The position numbers were made by a program, and so were the translations under genes. The notes below the pieces were generated by a model. That model did no database searches. It saw only the letters and a program-made list of their open reading frames with translations, and was not told the DNA's origin. 64,000 bases of DNA from Aminobacter niigataensis. Its GTDB lineage: Bacteria; Pseudomonadota; Alphaproteobacteria; Rhizobiales; Rhizobiaceae. Location of the stretch: contig NZ_JACHOT010000005.1 in NCBI RefSeq assembly GCF_014200015.1, positions 186,001 to 250,000 of the forward strand, read 5' to 3'. This document shows, piece by piece, positions 40,822-49,372 of the stretch. Within the stretch, counting starts at the first letter, position 1; each line of letters starts with the position of its first letter.

Positions 40822-41073
40822 TCACTCCGCGTCGAGCGGTTCCACGCCGACTGGCTTGCCGTCGCGCGAAAGCCTGATCTTCTCGACCTTATCCTCTGCC
40901 GCCTTGAGCAGGCGGTCGCAATGCGCCTTCAGCGCTTCGCCGCGCTCGTAGATCTTGATCGACTGGTCGAGCGGCACATCCCCGCGCTCGAGATCGTCGA
41001 CGATCTTCTCCAGGGCGGCCAGCGCCTGCTCGAAGCTCATCGCCTTGATTTCGTCATTGAGCTCAGCGGCCAT
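40822..41073 (-). CDS. xseB: Exodeoxyribonuclease VII small subunit
   Basis: 83 aa, standard size. [27 protein letters not shown]...[25 protein letters not shown] is the conserved family core. Works with XseA (not in window) to digest single-stranded DNA. Three bases separate it from the upstream HDAC-like gene, so the two are probably one transcript. Confidence 0.95.
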   Translation of the reverse strand: MAAELNDEIKAMSFEQALAALEKIVDDLERGDVPLDQSIKIYERGEALKAHCDRLLKAAEDKVEKIRLSRDGKPVGVEPLDAE

Positions 41074-41076
41074 GGT

Positions 41077-42003
41077 TCATCCTTTCATGAGGCGGTTGAC
41101 ATGGGCGGCCACTGAAAAGGCCAGCCCGTGAAGGTCGTAGCCGCCTTCGAGCAGGCTGACGAGGCGATCGGACGAATGGCGCGCGGCGCGGTCCATCAGT
41201 TGCCCCGTCGCCCAGTCGAAATCGGCTTCGGTCAGGTTGATCTCGGCCAGCGGGTCGCGGTGATGCGCGTCGAAGCCGGCCGAGATGATGATCAGGTCGG
41301 GCGCAAAACTGTCGAGTGCCGGCAGCACGCGCGAGCGGAACGCCTCGCGGAAATGGTCGCTGCCGGTGTCCGGCGACAGCGGCGCGTTGACGATATTGCC
41401 AGTGCCGGTCTCGCTCTTGGCCCCAGTGCCGGGAAAAAGCGGCATCTGGTGGGTCGAGCAGTAGAGAACGCTCGGATCGTCCCAAAAGATGTCCTGGGTG
41501 CCATTGCCATGGTGCACGTCCCAGTCGACGATCGCCACGCGCTCGGCGCCATGCTTTTTCTGGGCGTGGCGCGCGGCGATGGCCGCGTTGTTGAACAGGC
41601 AAAAGCCCATCGCCGTGGTTTTCTCGGCATGATGGCCGGGCGGACGCGAAGCGACGAAGACATTGTCGATCTTCTTGGAGAAGACGTCGTCGACCGCGGC
41701 GTTGGCCGCACCAATGGCCGTCAGCGCCGCCTGCCAACTCTTCGGGCTCAGCACGGTGTCGCCGTCGATCCGCGCCAGCCCCTCCTCCGGCACCTGACGT
41801 CGGACGCTGTCGACGAAGGATTCCGGATGCGCATAGAGAATCGTCTGCTCGTCGCCCTCCGGCGCTTCCGCGCGGTCGAGGGTCTCGAATGTCTCGTCTT
41901 CGAGTGCGCGCTCGATGGCGCGCAGCCTGTCGGGCCGTTCGGGGTGTCCGGCCGGGGTGAGGTGTTCGAGATAGATCGGGTGGGAATAGAGCCGAGTGGT
42001 CAT
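41077..42003 (-). CDS. Histone-deacetylase-family hydrolase (AcuC/HDAH-like)
   Basis: 308-aa zinc amidohydrolase. Metal and active-site elements: SRPPGHHAEKTTAMGFCLFN (His-His dyad), IVDWDVHHGNGTQ (zinc ligands) and ISAGFDAHHRDPL. Class-II-like; likely substrates are acetylated small amines (acetylpolyamines) or proteins. No signal peptide. First gene before xseB. Confidence 0.94.
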   Translation of the reverse strand: MTTRLYSHPIYLEHLTPAGHPERPDRLRAIERALEDETFETLDRAEAPEGDEQTILYAHPESFVDSVRRQVPEEGLARIDGDTVLSPKSWQAALTAIGAANAAVDDVFSKKIDNVFVASRPPGHHAEKTTAMGFCLFNNAAIAARHAQKKHGAERVAIVDWDVHHGNGTQDIFWDDPSVLYCSTHQMPLFPGTGAKSETGTGNIVNAPLSPDTGSDHFREAFRSRVLPALDSFAPDLIIISAGFDAHHRDPLAEINLTEADFDWATGQLMDRAARHSSDRLVSLLEGGYDLHGLAFSVAAHVNRLMKG

Positions 42004-42118
42004 CGCCTCACCTTATCAGCTATGGCTGGCCAGACCACGCGATAGCTGCCGAAGCCTGGGGAAAAATCGCGGCGTGATGCCGGTGTCGGCCAAGGGGCAT
42101 ATCCGGCCGGGTTGAAGA

Positions 42119-42730
42119 TCAGGCAGCGGACTTGTTGTCCACCAGCAGCCCCTCCATGAGCGTGCGGAACGCCTTCACCGCTTTTGTCGACGTCGCGCCG
42201 GGGTCCTCGGAAATGGCGATCCACTGGGCAGCATAGAGCGAAGCGCCGCTGATCAGCCGCGCCATCGCCTCCGGGTCGATGTCGCGTATGACGCCCTCCT
42301 CTTTCAGCGCAACGAGGTTGCTCGTTATCGAAAGGATACAGGCGTTGGCGTTGGGCCATTGCGCCGGATCGCCAAGGACTGCCGGACCGTCGCGCAGGAC
42401 GATACGCTGGATTTCCGGCTCCAGCGCCATTTCGACATAGGCGATGTTTTCGTCCACGAACCCCTGCCAACGCGTCCTGGCCTTGGCCGAGATGGCGTTG
42501 AGCCGCAACGACATCTCACGGTCGATTTGGGCCACGACGGCTTCGAACAAGCCCTTCTTGTCGCCAAAGTGATGGTAGAGCGCGCCGCGCGTGAGACCGG
42601 CTTCGGCGGTGAAGTCGTCCATCGACGCGTTGGCATAGCCCACCGTTGCGAAGGCCCGGCGCGCGGCCGCAATCAGCTTGCCGCGCGTTTCGGCAATCAT
42701 CTCGCTGCGGGACTTATGCGCAATCTTCAT
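42119..42730 (-). CDS. TetR/AcrR-family regulator of the MFS pair
   Basis: 203 aa. Helix-turn-helix ASMDDFTAEAGLTRGALYHHFGDKKGLFEAVVAQID at about 36-70; helical ligand domain follows, with a C-terminal segment similar to TetR_C of AcrR-like multidrug repressors. Diverges from two MFS genes over 153 bp containing four copies of a CATACG-N3-CGTATG palindrome, two of which overlap -35 boxes. Auto- and cross-regulation is the clear inference. Confidence 0.93.
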   Translation of the reverse strand: MKIAHKSRSEMIAETRGKLIAAARRAFATVGYANASMDDFTAEAGLTRGALYHHFGDKKGLFEAVVAQIDREMSLRLNAISAKARTRWQGFVDENIAYVEMALEPEIQRIVLRDGPAVLGDPAQWPNANACILSITSNLVALKEEGVIRDIDPEAMARLISGASLYAAQWIAISEDPGATSTKAVKAFRTLMEGLLVDNKSAA

Positions 42731-42755
42731 CGCTTCTTCCTGCCGGCCTCATTCA

Positions 42756-42847
42756 CATACGTCACGTATATTTTTTTGACATACGACGCGTATGGTAATT
42801 GACATACGAAGCGTATGCAATTAGCTCTTTCACATACGCCACGTATG
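42756..42847. promoter_or_regulatory. Four-copy TetR operator array and divergent promoters
   Basis: Four 15-bp palindromes CATACG-N3-CGTATG: 42756-42770 (last base A instead of G), 42780-42794, 42803-42817 and 42833-42847. Centre spacings are about 24, 23 and 30 bp. A rightward -35 TTGACA lies at 42799-42804 and a second TTGACA at 42776-42781. A leftward TTGCAT-N17-TACCAT (42820-42792) would serve tetR. The operators overlap all of these. Confidence 0.85.
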
Positions 42848-42883
42848 TAAGTGGCACGTCCTCGAATTTCCAGGAGTGCTCCG

Positions 42884-44104
42884 ATGCACAATCCGTATGG
42901 TGAAATCTTCAGGGTCCCAGGGGCCAAGGGCTTCGCAGCGGCTGCCTTCATCGCCCGCCTGCCGATCGCCATGGCCCCTATCGGCATCGTCGCGATGCTG
43001 TCGCAGACGCGCGGCGAATACTGGCTGGCCGGTGCGGTCGCGGCCACCTTCGCCCTGACCAATGCTTTCGCCGCCCCGCAGATCTCGCGCCGAATCGACC
43101 GGCTCGGCCAGACTGCGGTGGCTCTCCCCACCACTGTCATCTCCGTCATCGCCTTTGCCGCATTGCTCGTTGCAACCCGCTATGACTGGCCAGCCTGGAC
43201 GCTGTTCGTCTCGGCTTTCATCGCTGCGGCCATGCCAAGCGTGCCGGCCATGGTGCGCGCCCGCTGGACCGAGATCTTCCGCGACCGCCCCGAACTCAAC
43301 ACCGCCTTCGCCTTTGAATCGGTCGCCGACGAAATGGTCTACATTGCCGGTGCCTCGCTTTCCGTCGGCCTGAGCGTTGCCCTGTTCCCGGAAGCCGGCG
43401 TGCTGGCCAGCACGCTCTTCCTGGCGCTGGGCATGGCAGCCTTCATCCTGCAACGGTCGAGCGAGCCCAAGGTCAGGAAGCGGGAACTCGCGAACGGCGG
43501 CTCGGCGATCATGCTGCGCCCGGTACAGATCATCACGCTGGCGCTCATTTTCGTTGGCTCGATCTTCGCCACCGCCGAGGTCAGCGCCGTGGCGATCACA
43601 AAGGAACTCGGCCAGCCCACTGCCGCCAGCCTCGTCATCGGCGTCTACGCGGCCGGTTCGCTCGTTGTCGGACTGATCGTCGGCGCGCTGAACCTCGAGG
43701 TACCGAAACAACGCCTGCTCGCCATCGCGATCGCCGTCGTCGCAGTGACCACGTTGCCTTTGCTGGTCGCCGACACGGTGCCGTTGCTCGCGCTTGCCAT
43801 TTTCGTCAGCGGCGTGGCGATCTCGCCCACCTTCATCATGGCCTTCGGCCTGATCGAGCGGCGGGTGCCCGAGGCCATGCTGACCGAAGGCATCACCTGG
43901 GTGATGGCCGGCATCGGCATCGGCATGGCGCTGGGCGCCTTCGTGGCTGGCTGGGTCGTCGACAATTTCGGCGCGCAGAACGGCTTCTGGGTTTCCGTGG
44001 CCGCAGGCACGATCTCATTCGTAGTCGTCCTTCTCGGTCAGAAAGCACTCGCAGGCGAACACGAAGTAGAATTGCCGCGAGCTGCTCCACAAGCAGCGGA
44101 ATGA
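42884..44104 (+). CDS. MFS transporter 1
   Basis: 406 aa, 12 predicted helices of the major facilitator superfamily. N-terminus MHNPYGEIFRVPGAKGFAAA, loop 2-3 SRRIDRLGQ, and central loop between helices 6 and 7 rich in charged residues (SSEPKVRKRE). Start ATG 42884 with CAGGAG 7 nt upstream. Controlled by the upstream TetR array. About half of its residues match the next gene by eye. Substrate unknown; drug or metabolite export is likely for a TetR-linked MFS. Confidence 0.9.
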   Translation: MHNPYGEIFRVPGAKGFAAAAFIARLPIAMAPIGIVAMLSQTRGEYWLAGAVAATFALTNAFAAPQISRRIDRLGQTAVALPTTVISVIAFAALLVATRYDWPAWTLFVSAFIAAAMPSVPAMVRARWTEIFRDRPELNTAFAFESVADEMVYIAGASLSVGLSVALFPEAGVLASTLFLALGMAAFILQRSSEPKVRKRELANGGSAIMLRPVQIITLALIFVGSIFATAEVSAVAITKELGQPTAASLVIGVYAAGSLVVGLIVGALNLEVPKQRLLAIAIAVVAVTTLPLLVADTVPLLALAIFVSGVAISPTFIMAFGLIERRVPEAMLTEGITWVMAGIGIGMALGAFVAGWVVDNFGAQNGFWVSVAAGTISFVVVLLGQKALAGEHEVELPRAAPQAAE

Positions 44105-44209
44105 GCCGACATTTTCTCAGGCAAGGCCTTTCGACTGCACCAACGAGTCGCCATATCAGGCGGCTCGACTGGCTTTGAAATCTCAGTTATCTCCGCCCCG
44201 GTGACATCC

Positions 44210-45424
44210 ATGCGCAATCCATACTCAGAAATCTTCAAGGCGCCGGGCGCCAAGGCGTTCTCGGCCGCCGGCTTCGTCGCGCGCCTGCCGATGTCCATGG
44301 TCACGCTCGGCATCGTGACCATGCTGTCCGAAACCCATGGCGAATATTGGCTGGCAGGGGCCGTTGCCGCCGCCTTTGCCCTGTCGAGCGCCGTCGTCGC
44401 GCCGCAGGTCGCCAGGCTGATCGACCGCTACGGCCAAGTTCGCATGCTGCTGCCGAGCGCTGCCCTGGCGGTTGCTGCACTGTCCGGACTGATGCTCGCC
44501 ACGCGCTATGGCGCGCCCAACTGGGTGCTCTTTGTCTTCGCGATTCTCGCAGGCGTCACGCCGATCATGGGCGCGATGGTGCGCGCGCGCTGGACCGAGA
44601 TCTACCGCGACACGCCTCAACTCCACACGGCCTTCGCCTTCGAATCGATCGTGGACGAAGTCATCTTCATGGCCGGTCCCATCATCGCCATTGGCCTCAG
44701 CGTCGGCTTCTTCCCGGAGGCCGGTCCGCTCGTCGCGACCGTGTTGCTGGCTGTGGGCAGCCTGCTGTTCGCCGCCCAACGCTCGACCGAACCGCCTGTG
44801 CATGCGCAGGACCGCAGCGACGGCAAGTCAGTGATCCGGCTCGGCCCCGTCCAGATCCTTGTGCTGACCCTGATCGCCATCGGCGCCATCTTCGGCACCG
44901 CCGAAGTCACCGCAGTGGCCTTCGCCGAGGCCCAGGGCAACAAGGCGTCCGCCGGCTTTGCGTTGTCCGCCTATGCTGCCGGCTCGCTCATCGCCGGCCT
45001 CGTCTTCGGCACCCTGAAGCTCAAGATGCCGCTTGCCCGGCAGCTTTTGATCGCGATCGCACTCGCCGCCCTGACGACGCTGCCGCTTCTGGCCGTCAAC
45101 AACGTCACGATGCTTTCGGTCGTTCTGTTCCTGGCAGGCGTTGCAGTGTCGCCGACCATCATCCTGTCGATGGCGCTGGTCGAGAAGATCGTGCCGTCAG
45201 CCAAACTCACCGAGGGCATGACCTGGGCCGTTACCGGCATCAGCATCGGCATGGCCGCAGGCTCGTCGGCCTCCGGCTGGCTCATCGACAACCTCGACCC
45301 CAGAAGCGGCTTCATGGTGTCGCTGATTGCAGGCTTTATCGCGCTCGTGATCACCTTCCTCGGTCAGCGGTCGCTGCGGCAATCGGTGCGCATCGCGCCG
45401 GCGCTGGCTCAGCCGGCGGAATAA
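44210..45424 (+). CDS. MFS transporter 2, paralogue of the preceding gene
   Basis: 404 aa, 12 helices. MRNPYSEIFKAPGAKAFSAAG and GEYWLAGAVAA, VRARWTEI, AFAFES, GTAEV and LTEG blocks are nearly the same as in transporter 1, indicating tandem duplication. Start ATG 44210; a GTG at 44201 is also possible. The 105-bp gap to transporter 1 carries no clear terminator, so co-transcription is likely. Confidence 0.9.
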   Translation: MRNPYSEIFKAPGAKAFSAAGFVARLPMSMVTLGIVTMLSETHGEYWLAGAVAAAFALSSAVVAPQVARLIDRYGQVRMLLPSAALAVAALSGLMLATRYGAPNWVLFVFAILAGVTPIMGAMVRARWTEIYRDTPQLHTAFAFESIVDEVIFMAGPIIAIGLSVGFFPEAGPLVATVLLAVGSLLFAAQRSTEPPVHAQDRSDGKSVIRLGPVQILVLTLIAIGAIFGTAEVTAVAFAEAQGNKASAGFALSAYAAGSLIAGLVFGTLKLKMPLARQLLIAIALAALTTLPLLAVNNVTMLSVVLFLAGVAVSPTIILSMALVEKIVPSAKLTEGMTWAVTGISIGMAAGSSASGWLIDNLDPRSGFMVSLIAGFIALVITFLGQRSLRQSVRIAPALAQPAE

Positions 45425-45428
45425 AAAC

Positions 45429-45443
45429 GGCACGGTCCGTGCG
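45429..45443 (-). terminator. Hairpin with U-run between convergent genes
   Basis: GCACG-N3-CGTGC followed on the leftward strand by CGTTTTTATT. Short stem but a good U-run; fits as terminator of the leftward membrane-protein gene, and lies right after the MFS 2 stop. Confidence 0.5.
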
Positions 45444-45471
45444 GGCACTGGCCTGCGCGGGCCGGCCCCTT

Positions 45472-46455
45472 TCAAGTACTCCGCGGCGTGCCGTCCCAGC
45501 GCGACGCCTCGCCCGAACCGAATGCCTTTTCCTTCAGTTCGCGGAACTTCGACGACGTCTCCTCCAGCTTGCGGTCCCATTCAGGATTGGGCACCTGGCC
45601 CTCGATCACCCTGAAATAGACCTGCATCAGCGAGGCCACGGCGAATGGCTCGATCAGCGCGGACTTGAACGCCCAGGCAAAGACGATCGCCAGCACGAAG
45701 GCCCAGCCGCCAAGCTGGCCCGGCATGAAGTAGAGGATGGCACCCGCCGGCGCGAGCATGAACAGGAAGATCAGCAGCGACACGCCCCAGACGACGAGCG
45801 ACAGCCAGACGGCGTTCTTGACCATGGTCTTGCCGTTCTGCGCATAGAGCACCACGCCTTGGCGCGCGCTCTGCCACGGCGAGGTGCTGCCGATGCGGAT
45901 GTTGTAGCCGAGGATGATCTCGTCGACATAGGTCAGCGACATGCGGATGACGGTATTGATGAACCTGACCACCCCGTCGAGACCCGGGATCGGCAAGAAG
46001 GCGGCGATGCCGCCGATCAGGCCGGTGATCGTGCGGATCACGCCCTTCACAAGCTGGTCGAGCACAAACAGGATGCTCGCCTCGCTGAAGCGCTCGTTGA
46101 CGACCTCGCGGGCGTAGGCGATCTGGCCCTGGCCGCCGGGTATGTCGCGCCCGTCGATGAGATGGACCATCACGGCGATGTGGCCCGCCTTGACGATGTA
46201 GAGGATGTATTCGCGGATCCAGTAGACCGCGACCGACACGACACCGAAGCCGGCGATGCCGCCCCAAAGAGCGAACGAAACCGGGCCGTCAGGGTCGGTC
46301 GCGATATGGCCGACCCCGTAGCCGACACCGGCGCCCGCCCCCATCGCCACGATGTAGGCGAGCGTGATTCCGAAATAGACGACCATGCGCAGCACGATGA
46401 ACGGCCAGGTGCGTGCCATGATCGCCAGGCTCTGGCCTATGCTGAAATCCCACAT
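45472..46455 (-). CDS. Polytopic membrane protein of unknown function
   Basis: 327 aa from ATG 46455 (GGGGAGA 7 nt upstream). About five to six membrane helices: MVVYFGITLAYIVAMGAGAG, FALWGGIAGFGVVSVAVYW, ITGLIGGIAAFLPIPG, LSLVVWGVSLLIFLFMLAP and AFVLAIVFAWAFKSALIEP. The charged C-terminus (EWDRKLEETSSKFRELKEKAFG) is a likely cytoplasmic helix. Belongs to an unnamed conserved family in rhizobia; no catalytic motif. Confidence 0.75.
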   Translation of the reverse strand: MWDFSIGQSLAIMARTWPFIVLRMVVYFGITLAYIVAMGAGAGVGYGVGHIATDPDGPVSFALWGGIAGFGVVSVAVYWIREYILYIVKAGHIAVMVHLIDGRDIPGGQGQIAYAREVVNERFSEASILFVLDQLVKGVIRTITGLIGGIAAFLPIPGLDGVVRFINTVIRMSLTYVDEIILGYNIRIGSTSPWQSARQGVVLYAQNGKTMVKNAVWLSLVVWGVSLLIFLFMLAPAGAILYFMPGQLGGWAFVLAIVFAWAFKSALIEPFAVASLMQVYFRVIEGQVPNPEWDRKLEETSSKFRELKEKAFGSGEASRWDGTPRST

Positions 46456-46512
46456 ACCCGACTCTCCCCAAAGAGATGGACAGGAGGATGCGCCGCAGCC
46501 GGCGGATGTCAA

Positions 46513-46531
46513 TCACCCCTCAAAGGGGTGA
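46513..46531 (-). terminator. Palindrome downstream of ribB
   Basis: TCACCCCT-CAA-AGGGGTGA lies immediately after the leftward ribB stop and reads CTGATTTTCACCCC from that stop. It resembles the hairpin at 53068-53091, which follows another leftward stop with the same TGATTTTCACCC lead-in. Confidence 0.55.
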
Positions 46532-46534
46532 AAA

Positions 46535-47632
46535 TCAGCGGATTTCGGTCTTGGCGATGCGGATGCCAAAACCTTCGAGGCCGACATAGTGGCGTTCGCG
46601 CGAGGCAACCAGGTTGATCGAGGAGATGCCGAGATCCTTCAGGATCTGGGCCCCGAGGCCGATCTGGCGCCATTCGTCTTCACGATGGCGGGCCTCTTCA
46701 TGATCCTCGCGTTCGGCCGAAGGCCGGTTGCGACCGAGATTGGAAACGCCGACCGACCCTTCGCGCAGATAGACGATGACGCCGCGCTTGCACTCGCCGA
46801 AGGTCTTCATGATGTCGCCGAGGCGGTTGCTGGTGCCGAACACGTCGGTCACCACGTCCTCGGTGTGCAGGCGCACCGGCACTTCCTCGCCGTCGCGGAT
46901 GTCACCGAAGACGATCGCGAGGTGGTGCATGACGTCCCACGGCAGCGTGTAGGTGATGGCCTTGGCCGTGCCGGCTGGGGTCTCGATGTCGAAAGTATCG
47001 ACGCGCTCGATCAGCGTCTCCTGGCGCTGGCGGTAGGCGATGAGATCGGCGACCGAAACCTGCTTGAGGCCATTCTTCTCGGCAAAGGAGGCAACCTGCG
47101 GGCCGCGCATGACGGTACCGTCGTCGTTCACCAGTTCAGATATGACACCTACCGGCGGCAGGCCGGCGAGCTTGCACAGGTCGACGGCAGCCTCGGTATG
47201 GCCCGAGCGCATCAGGACGCCGCCTTCACGTGCGATCAGGGGGAAGATATGGCCGGGGCGGACGAAGTCCGAGCCGCCGACGTTGCCGTTGGCCAGATTG
47301 CGCACGGTCAGCGTCCGGTCCTCGGCCGAGATGCCGGTCGTGGTGCCGTGCTTGAAGTCGACGCTGACGGTGAAGGCCGTGGTGTGCGCGGAATCGTTGT
47401 CGGCGACCATCGGCGTCAGGTTGAGCCGCCTCGCATCTTCCTTCAGCATCGGCGTGCAGACGATGCCGGAGGTATGGCGCACGATGAAGGCCATCTTCTC
47501 GGCCGTGCAATGGACAGCGGCAACGATCAGGTCGCCCTCGTTCTCGCGCCCGTCATCGTCCATGACGACCACGATCTCACCGCGCTCGAAGGCTCTCAGC
47601 GCTTCGACAACTTTCTTCTGATCGTATGGCAT
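46535..47632 (-). CDS. ribB: 3,4-dihydroxy-2-butanone-4-phosphate synthase with degenerate GTP cyclohydrolase domain (RibBX type)
   Basis: 365 aa. The N-terminal DHBP synthase is intact: DDDGRENEGD, DNDSAHTTAFTVSVD, GHTEAAVDLCKLAG. The C-terminal GTP cyclohydrolase II-like half (from about 210) has lost the zinc-binding cysteines: the region that should read like HSECLTGD...CDC reads HTEDVVTDVFGTSNRLGD. Riboflavin pathway enzyme; the C-half presumably lacks cyclohydrolase activity, as recalled for the RibBX variant common in proteobacteria. A separate ribA would be needed elsewhere. Confidence 0.92.
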   Translation of the reverse strand: MPYDQKKVVEALRAFERGEIVVVMDDDGRENEGDLIVAAVHCTAEKMAFIVRHTSGIVCTPMLKEDARRLNLTPMVADNDSAHTTAFTVSVDFKHGTTTGISAEDRTLTVRNLANGNVGGSDFVRPGHIFPLIAREGGVLMRSGHTEAAVDLCKLAGLPPVGVISELVNDDGTVMRGPQVASFAEKNGLKQVSVADLIAYRQRQETLIERVDTFDIETPAGTAKAITYTLPWDVMHHLAIVFGDIRDGEEVPVRLHTEDVVTDVFGTSNRLGDIMKTFGECKRGVIVYLREGSVGVSNLGRNRPSAEREDHEEARHREDEWRQIGLGAQILKDLGISSINLVASRERHYVGLEGFGIRIAKTEIR

Positions 47633-47656
47633 GTGTGCTCGCTTCGCTCGTTCTGG

Positions 47657-47725
47657 CGAATAGGGAATAGTGAGTAGCGAATAGAGGGAAACCGTACCAT
47701 TCGCTACTCACTATTCGCTATTTGC
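47657..47725. repeat. Long palindromic repeat GAATAG/GAGTAG type
   Basis: GAATAGTGAGTAGCGAAT (47665-47682) is exactly inverted at 47699-47716, and extended arms of about 27 bp match at all but two positions, with a 16-bp loop. The arms are built from repeated GAATAG-like hexamers. It nearly fills the 93-bp ribB-aroC gap. AT-richer than its surroundings; looks like a mobile or spreading miniature palindrome. Confidence 0.75.
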
Positions 47726-48823
47726 TCATCTTCCCGTCTGTCCACGATGGCGCAGATAATGGTCTGCAATGGCGCAGGCGACCATCGCCTCGCCGATCGG
47801 TACGGCGCGGATGCCGACGCACGGATCGTGCCGGCCCTTGGTCATCACGTCGACGTCCTTGCCATCCTTGTCGATCGACTTGCGCGGCGTCAGGATCGAC
47901 GAGGTCGGCTTGACGGCGAAACGCGCAATCACCGCCTGCCCTGTCGAGATGCCGCCCAGTATACCGCCGGCGTGGTTCGACAGGAATATCGGCTGGCCGT
48001 CATTGCCCATGCGCATCTCGTCGGCGTTCTCTTCGCCGGTGATGCGCGCGGCTTCGAAGCCGTTGCCGATCTCGACGCCCTTGACGGCGTTGATCGACAT
48101 CAGGTTGGAGGCGATGTCCTGGTCGAGCTTGCCGTAGATCGGCGCACCGAGCCCCGCAGGCACGCCCTCGGCGACGATCTCGATCACCGCGCCGACGGAG
48201 GAACCCGATTTGCGGATGCCGTCGAGATAGTCGGCGAAGCCCTGGACCGAAGCCGCATCCGGCGTGAAGAACGGGTTCTCGGCGCTGCCGATGAAGTCCC
48301 AGTCCCAGTTGGCCCGGTCGATCGACTTCGTGCCCATCGACACCAGCGCGCCGCGCACGACCAGCCCTGGCACGACCTTGCGGGCGATGGCACCGGCAGC
48401 CACGCGTGCCGCCGTTTCGCGCGCCGACGAGCGTCCGCCGCCGCGATGGTCGCGCAGGCCGTATTTGACGTCGTAGGTGTAGTCGGCATGGCCCGGGCGA
48501 TACTGCCGGGCAATCTCGCCATAATCCTTGGAGCGCTGGTCGACATTCTCGATCAGCATCGAGATCGGCGTGCCGGTCGAAATCAGTGTCTCGCCGTCCT
48601 CGTCAGGGATCACGCCCGACAGCACCTTGACCTCGTCGGGCTCGCGGCGCTGGGTGACGAAGCGAGACTGGCCCGGCTTGCGCTTGTCGAGTTCGTCCTG
48701 GATGTCCTTCAGTGTGAATCGAATGCCGGGCGGGCAGCCGTCGACAACGCAGCCAAGCGCCAACCCATGGCTCTCGCCCCAGGTGGTGACGCGGAACAGA
48801 TGGCCGAAGGTGTTATGCGACAT
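47726..48823 (-). CDS. aroC: Chorismate synthase
   Basis: Final shikimate-pathway enzyme; FMN-dependent conversion of EPSP to chorismate. 365 aa from ATG 48823 (AAAGGG upstream); the longer open frame runs into a repeat and is not used. Signatures: [47 protein letters not shown] and the C-terminal [18 protein letters not shown]. Confidence 0.98.
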   Translation of the reverse strand: MSHNTFGHLFRVTTWGESHGLALGCVVDGCPPGIRFTLKDIQDELDKRKPGQSRFVTQRREPDEVKVLSGVIPDEDGETLISTGTPISMLIENVDQRSKDYGEIARQYRPGHADYTYDVKYGLRDHRGGGRSSARETAARVAAGAIARKVVPGLVVRGALVSMGTKSIDRANWDWDFIGSAENPFFTPDAASVQGFADYLDGIRKSGSSVGAVIEIVAEGVPAGLGAPIYGKLDQDIASNLMSINAVKGVEIGNGFEAARITGEENADEMRMGNDGQPIFLSNHAGGILGGISTGQAVIARFAVKPTSSILTPRKSIDKDGKDVDVMTKGRHDPCVGIRAVPIGEAMVACAIADHYLRHRGQTGR

Positions 48824-49104
48824 GCAAGAGCCCTTTCCGGGGGGTATGGGGCCTTCTAGCGCATGCCCCCGAAAAGTAAAATTCCTTTTCGGAAAGGACC
48901 ATGCGCCAACTCCCGGGAATGGCGCATCCTTGCGCCTCTGCAACGACACATGGGGTGCAATTGCCTTTTTAGCGGTGGTCAAACCGTGATCGGGGACGAT
49001 TTAGTTTTGACACATTCGGTTGGTTTCTGCTTCCCTCCGACCGCCCGTAAATCGTCGCCTTTCGGGGGAGAGGCGTGAAAGAACGTAAAAGAAAGAGGAC
49101 GATA
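48824..49104. other. 281-bp aroC/DUF1344 gap
   Basis: Holds mosaic-repeat copy 3 (48859-48906), a small hairpin GGCGCA-TCCT-TGCGCC (48921-48936) and a perfect TTGACA at 49007-49012 that may be the -35 of the DUF1344 gene, although no good -10 box follows. No gene seen. Confidence 0.5.
48859..48906. repeat. Palindromic mosaic repeat, copy 3 (module B only, inverted)
   Basis: Outer arms GCGCATG / CATGCGC and inner CCGAAAAG / CTTTTCGG. The asymmetric AAAGG on the right arm corresponds to the CCTTT bulge on the left arm of copy 1, so this copy is inverted relative to copies 1 and 2. Module A is not recognisable beside it. Confidence 0.7.
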
Positions 49105-49353
49105 ATGCGTACCCTTATTGGCGCTGTTGCCGCCGTTCTGATGATCACCGGTGCCGCGCTGGCCGCAGAGGCCGAAGGCCAGGTCAAGTCGGTCGACAAG
49201 GACAAGTCGGTCATCACGCTCGACAACGGCAAATCCTACAAGCTTCCGGGCGAGTTCGATGTCGACAACATCAAGCCCGGCATGGAAATCCTGCTGGCCT
49301 ATGATGTGGTCGAGGGCGAGAACCTGATCACCGACATGGAACTGCCGCAGTAG
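49105..49353 (+). CDS. DUF1344 exported protein
   Basis: 82 aa. Signal peptide MRTLIGAVAAVLMITGAALA, mature domain EGQVKSVDKDKSVITLDNGK with a small beta-barrel pattern. DUF1344 is a small periplasmic family typical of Rhizobiales; function unknown. Start ATG 49105; AAAGAGG upstream. Confidence 0.9.
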   Translation: MRTLIGAVAAVLMITGAALAAEAEGQVKSVDKDKSVITLDNGKSYKLPGEFDVDNIKPGMEILLAYDVVEGENLITDMELPQ

Positions 49354-49372
49354 GCACCAAAATGTCCGGCCG

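Noticed and set aside
42756-42847. Four regularly spaced repeats as a possible CRISPR array
   Set aside because: Units are 15-bp palindromes with 8-15-bp gaps, far too short for CRISPR spacers, and they overlap promoters between a TetR gene and its target.
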